Below, in pieces: positions 7,583 through 10,809 of a DNA stretch of 10,809 nucleotides. This DNA comes from Desulfobacterales bacterium (GTDB taxonomy: Bacteria > Desulfobacterota > Desulfobacteria > Desulfobacterales > C00003106), in the NCBI GenBank assembly GCA_030594505.1, contig JAUVFC010000035.1, positions 1-10,809 on the forward strand, in the 5' to 3' direction. The stretch's first letter is position 1. Each line of letters opens with the position of its first letter. The translations under genes and the position numbers were made by a program. The notes under the pieces are model-generated. The model saw nothing but the letters and a program-made list of their open reading frames with translations, ran no database searches and was not told the origin of the DNA.

Positions 7583-9152
7583 TAGTGTCCATTGGCAATA
7601 CCACTATGAATGTGCTCCCTTTCCCTTTTGTGCTTACAATGTGAATATCACCTTTGAATGATTCAATGATTTTTGAGGATATCGCCAGACCTAAGCCGGT
7701 GCCTTTTCCCGGGGGCTTAGTTGTATAGAAGGGGTCAAATATCTTTTCCAGGTCGCTTCCCGATATTCCTATGCCAGTGTCTGAAACTGTCAAAAGCGCA
7801 CAGTCCCCCGATCTTTTTTCTTTGTACAACTGAAGGGCTGGATGACCGGAAGAAGCCTTTTCTGTTTTGATCGTGAGTATTGGGACCCAACCTTTTTCTT
7901 CTTTGTTTAACATTCCCTGTTTTTCCATCATAGCATCATAGGCGTTGAGGATCAGGTTAATCAGCACCTGTTTGATCTTATTGGAATCGACCCATACCGG
8001 CAGAGATTCATCATACAATTCGGATAAGATTTCAATCTGATTTGCTGTTTTTTGATGGGAAAAGAAGGAGGTTGTTTCGGTGACGATCAGGTTCAGGTCT
8101 ACTCTAACAGGTTCTGAGTGCGACGGCCGGGCAAAGTCGAGGAGTTCACGAACAATAGTATCTATCCGGACAATCTCCTCTTCAATTCTTTTGAGATAAT
8201 CTTTTGATGATTCATCGTCTTTTATCTCCTCAAGGAGTATGTTGGTGTATCCCAGTATGGTCCCTATGGGATTCCCAATTTCATGTGCAACCCCCGCGGC
8301 CAGACGTCCGAGAGATGCAAGCCTTTCTGACCGGAAAATCTCTTCTCGCGCTTCTTTTAATTCTTGATTCGTCTTTGTTAGAGACTCTATTTGAGCTTCT
8401 AAAAGCTTTTTATTTTCTTCCAACCTTTTCAGCATCCTCTTAAGGGCGACAGCCAGCCTGCTGATTTCGTTCATCCCGGAACCTGTTGAAAGAGTAAAAA
8501 TATCAGTACCTTCAAAACGATCGGTTAATTTAACGAGACGGCTTATCGGTTTGATTACGATTCTCGACAACAAAAAGTTGCCGATTATTACAAGGATTAA
8601 AATGTTCAAGCCTGTGTAGAGCAAGATCATTGCATGCAGTTTGCCTGTGGTGTTGCGAACAGTATCGATACGGACTTCGACGTTTGCAGCGGCAACACAA
8701 TCGGCGCCTGAGAAAAGAGGAGCTGTAATGGTCAGTGTGTCCCGATCGATGCGGATATTACGTTTTTTAGACTGAAAAAAGGAAGAAAAATGAGGAACCG
8801 TGGCTTGGGGTGAGGGGGCGCCTGTAGTGGAAGCCCATACGGTAAGATCCGTTCCTATGACCTCTATCTTTTTAAATAAGCGGGGTAGAAATATCCCCTT
8901 TATCCGTTCAGACAGATGCTTTTTTACTCGATTACGGAAGACAGGGGCAACCGAATTTATTCCGGTCTCATCGATTGATTTTTGTAAGCTTTGAACAGCA
9001 GAGAGCCCTACCTCTTTTTGATACTGAATAAGATTCCCTTCTGTTATTTTTAAGGTGACCATACTTATGAGACCCATTCCGATTAATAAAAGGAATATGA
9101 GTGTCAATAAGATTTCAGTCCGAAGATTGGGGGTAGTCACCTTCATGGTCAT
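7575..9152 (-). CDS. Membrane-bound sensor histidine kinase (HAMP-HisKA-HATPase)
   Basis: A 525-residue inner-membrane sensor kinase. Two hydrophobic segments (about 14-34 and 174-195) bracket a roughly 140-residue periplasmic region whose final strands (TLTITAPLF ... VAAANVEVRID) resemble a Cache-like sensor fold; that fold is inferred only. HAMP begins at about 196 (IKPISRL), followed by a charged coiled coil (about 240-275), then the phosphoacceptor HEIGNP (H290), the N-box NLILNAYDAM (N403), the DTGIGIS box (458-464) and the ATP lid GTGLGLA (484-490). The domain plan is that of AtoS/ZraS/NtrB-like kinases that usually pair with sigma-54 response regulators, but no separate response regulator lies in the window. 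It is the last gene of the minus-strand operon, 22 bases after the prepilin peptidase stop. The start has a poor Shine-Dalgarno; ATG 9146, two codons in, is an alternative. The stop lies within the opposing gene's last codons. Confidence 0.95.
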   Translation of the reverse strand: MTMKVTTPNLRTEILLTLIFLLLIGMGLISMVTLKITEGNLIQYQKEVGLSAVQSLQKSIDETGINSVAPVFRNRVKKHLSERIKGIFLPRLFKKIEVIGTDLTVWASTTGAPSPQATVPHFSSFFQSKKRNIRIDRDTLTITAPLFSGADCVAAANVEVRIDTVRNTTGKLHAMILLYTGLNILILVIIGNFLLSRIVIKPISRLVKLTDRFEGTDIFTLSTGSGMNEISRLAVALKRMLKRLEENKKLLEAQIESLTKTNQELKEAREEIFRSERLASLGRLAAGVAHEIGNPIGTILGYTNILLEEIKDDESSKDYLKRIEEEIVRIDTIVRELLDFARPSHSEPVRVDLNLIVTETTSFFSHQKTANQIEILSELYDESLPVWVDSNKIKQVLINLILNAYDAMMEKQGMLNKEEKGWVPILTIKTEKASSGHPALQLYKEKRSGDCALLTVSDTGIGISGSDLEKIFDPFYTTKPPGKGTGLGLAISSKIIESFKGDIHIVSTKGKGSTFIVVLPMDTTN

Positions 9153-9174
9153 TTTTTAGCGCTTGGGATAGGTC

Positions 9175-9948
9175 TCACTTCAAGATTTCAAAATACCATC
9201 TAACGATTTCAGGGCCTTGAAAAATGTATAATAATGCCCCGACACTCAAAAATGGGCCAAAAGGTATAGCGGCCTGACGGCCCTGTTTTGTTTTAACCGC
9301 AATAAAAATTCCAACCACGGTCCCGATAATAGAGCTCGAAAATATCGTAAACACAACCCCCTGCCATCCTAAAAATCCTCCGATCATTGCCAGGAGTTTA
9401 ATATCCCCTCCCCCCATTCCTTCCTTTTTTGCAATGAATTCATAAACAACGGCAACCACAAGGAGACTGCCGCCCCCCAGTCCGATTCCGAAAAGAGATT
9501 CCGTCCAGGTTACATGAGGGAGAAAGAATGATGCCAGAAAACCGATCGGAATACCAGGGATCGTGATACTATCCGGGATGATTTTGTGATCTATATCTAT
9601 AACGGTAATAATCAAGAGTGAAGCAGTGAAGATATAGAGAATCGGGGCTGACCACGCAATATCGTATCGGATAAAGAGCGCCAGAGCCAGGATGCCGGAA
9701 AGGAGTTCCACTAATGGATATCGAGCTGAAATCCTGTGGCCGCAAAATCGACATTTTCCGCCCAGCCACAAATAGCTCAGTATGGGAATGTTGTCATAGA
9801 ATTTTATCGGCTGATTGCAATCAGGACATGACGATCCCGGAAATACAAGAGACCTTGATCGGGGAAGTCTGAAAATACAGACATTCAAAAAACTTCCAAT
9901 TATCAATCCGCCCAAAAAAATAAAGCCGGCAAGCACAAGTGGTGTCAT
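9175..9948 (-). CDS. pilD: Type IV prepilin peptidase / N-methyltransferase (A24 family)
   Basis: A 257-residue polytopic inner-membrane aspartyl protease that cleaves the leader of type IV pilins and type II secretion pseudopilins and, in its full form, methylates the new N-terminus. After the first membrane helix with GSFLNVCIFRLP (18-29) comes the cytoplasmic four-cysteine domain CPDC (41-44) and CRFC (66-69), typical of bifunctional enzymes. The catalytic aspartate motifs are IDIDHKIIPD (117-126) and GMGGGDIK (177-184, D182). About seven further hydrophobic segments follow, and the length is normal for the family. The ATG overlaps the stop of the upstream hybrid kinase gene by one base (TAATG), so translation is coupled. 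The gene may serve type IV pili or type II secretion; no substrate gene is present in the window to decide. The symbol is given by family, not by proven orthology. Confidence 0.95.
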   Translation of the reverse strand: MTPLVLAGFIFLGGLIIGSFLNVCIFRLPRSRSLVFPGSSCPDCNQPIKFYDNIPILSYLWLGGKCRFCGHRISARYPLVELLSGILALALFIRYDIAWSAPILYIFTASLLIITVIDIDHKIIPDSITIPGIPIGFLASFFLPHVTWTESLFGIGLGGGSLLVVAVVYEFIAKKEGMGGGDIKLLAMIGGFLGWQGVVFTIFSSSIIGTVVGIFIAVKTKQGRQAAIPFGPFLSVGALLYIFQGPEIVRWYFEILK

Positions 9949-10809
9949 TAGTTTTTCTTGTCTAAAACCTGTCTGACTTTTTTGTTTAGTTCGTCTACCT
10001 TATACGGTTTTTGGATAAAACCATCTAATCCTTCTCGAAAATCCGCATGATCGGGACTATCATACCCGTAACCGCTGGATATAAGAATCTTCAGAGAGGA
10101 GTCCATCCCTTTTAGACGTTTATATGTCTCCATGCCATCCATTTTGGGCATTATCATGTCGAGGATGACCAAACCGATTTTGTCTCCTTGTTGTTCGTAT
10201 TGTTTAACGGCCTCTAAGCCGTTGGAGGCCAGAAGGACTGTGTATCCCTTGTTGGTGAGTATTTCTTCCCCCAGATCTCTTATCACCTCTTCATCGTCCA
10301 CTAAAAGTATTGTTTCATGTCCGCCTGGAACCACCTCCGGTTCGGATATAGGCTTGGTTGCCTCCTCAATCTTATCGGATTTTGGAAACAAAACTTCAAA
10401 GACGGTTCCTTCAGCCCGGGTGCTTTTTACATTGATATGCCCCCCATGGTTTTTGACAATCCCGTAAACCATGGAAAGCCCCAGTCCCGTTCCCTTTTCC
10501 TTGCCCTTGGTAGAAAAAAAGGGATCAAATATCTTGTTCTGAATCTCCTCCGGTATACCCTCTCCCGTGTCTGAAATCGATATTTTTACATACTTTCCCT
10601 TCTTTGCTTTTATATAGTTATAGTCCGATTTATCTCTAAGATAAAAATTCTCCGTTGTCAGGGTGAGCTTGCCCCCGGTCGGCATTGCATCGCGGGCATT
10701 AATACATAAGTTCAGCAGGATCTGTTCGATTTGTGATGTATCTGCCTCGACTGTCCATAAATCCGGGGCGAGCGATTTTTCTATTTGGATTTTTTTGGTT
10801 ATGGTTCTT
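9948..10809 (-). CDS. Hybrid histidine kinase with C-terminal receiver domain (partial, N-terminus off window)
   Basis: The open frame continues without interruption from the internal ATG at 10685 to the right edge (first full codon at 10808), giving 286 visible residues. The upstream part reads VEADTSQIEQILLNLCINARDAM, a standard kinase N-box region, so ATG 10685 is not the start. Numbered from the edge, the visible order is: HATPase N-box with N37, DTGEGIP (80-86), GTGLGLSM (106-113), a short proline- and glutamate-rich linker, then a receiver with ILLVDDEE, phosphoacceptor D217 in LVILDMIMPKMDG, the SSGYG switch region and FIQKPY (conserved lysine). The HisKA histidine and any PAS or membrane sensor lie outside the window. 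The receiver may regulate the kinase or pass phosphate to a histidine phosphotransfer protein; none is seen here. The stop overlaps the prepilin peptidase start (TAATG), placing both in one operon. Confidence 0.93.
   Translation of the reverse strand, partial: RTITKKIQIEKSLAPDLWTVEADTSQIEQILLNLCINARDAMPTGGKLTLTTENFYLRDKSDYNYIKAKKGKYVKISISDTGEGIPEEIQNKIFDPFFSTKGKEKGTGLGLSMVYGIVKNHGGHINVKSTRAEGTVFEVLFPKSDKIEEATKPISEPEVVPGGHETILLVDDEEVIRDLGEEILTNKGYTVLLASNGLEAVKQYEQQGDKIGLVILDMIMPKMDGMETYKRLKGMDSSLKILISSGYGYDSPDHADFREGLDGFIQKPYKVDELNKKVRQVLDKKN

Noticed and set aside
9948..10685. Complete 245-residue kinase starting at ATG 10685
   Set aside because: The frame is open to the window edge and the upstream residues encode the expected kinase N-box, so this ATG is internal.

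Overview
The window looks like a chromosomal segment of a strictly anaerobic, Gram-negative bacterium, most likely of the Desulfobacterota (former Deltaproteobacteria) or a close relative. This is inferred from three things: a very large oxygen-sensitive-type CoA-dehydratase activase fusion, a DUF1015 protein, and a dense set of sigma-54 and two-component regulators next to a PilD-type prepilin peptidase. No rRNA, tRNA, CRISPR array or recognisable transposase is visible.

Left block, plus strand (about 310-5933). After an AT-rich leader of about 300 bases, one gene encodes a roughly 1,430-residue protein. It has two tandem BadF/BadG/BcrA/BcrD (HgdC-like) ATPase modules, a four-cysteine linker, a DUF2229 module and an HgdB-like C-terminal part. 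Its stop codon overlaps the start of a DUF1015 gene (TAATG), so the two are almost certainly translated together. The likely job is ATP-driven delivery of very low potential electrons to an unknown acceptor; no ordinary dehydratase or reductase subunits lie beside it.

Middle, plus strand (6065-7582). A GAF-AAA+-Fis sigma-54 activator stands alone, with a good ribosome binding site and no receiver domain.

Right block, minus strand (10809 down to 7575). This is a tight operon read leftwards: a hybrid histidine kinase/receiver cut by the window edge, a prepilin peptidase coupled to it by a TAATG overlap, and 22 bases later a membrane-bound sensor kinase. The last gene ends inside the end of the sigma-54 activator gene (8-base convergent overlap). 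The block suggests signal-controlled type IV pilus or type II secretion functions, but no pilin, ATPase or secretin gene is in the window to confirm it.

The strongest lead for undescribed biology is the activase fusion and its coupled DUF1015 partner. The rest is ordinary in content, though the arrangement of prepilin peptidase between two kinases is notable.
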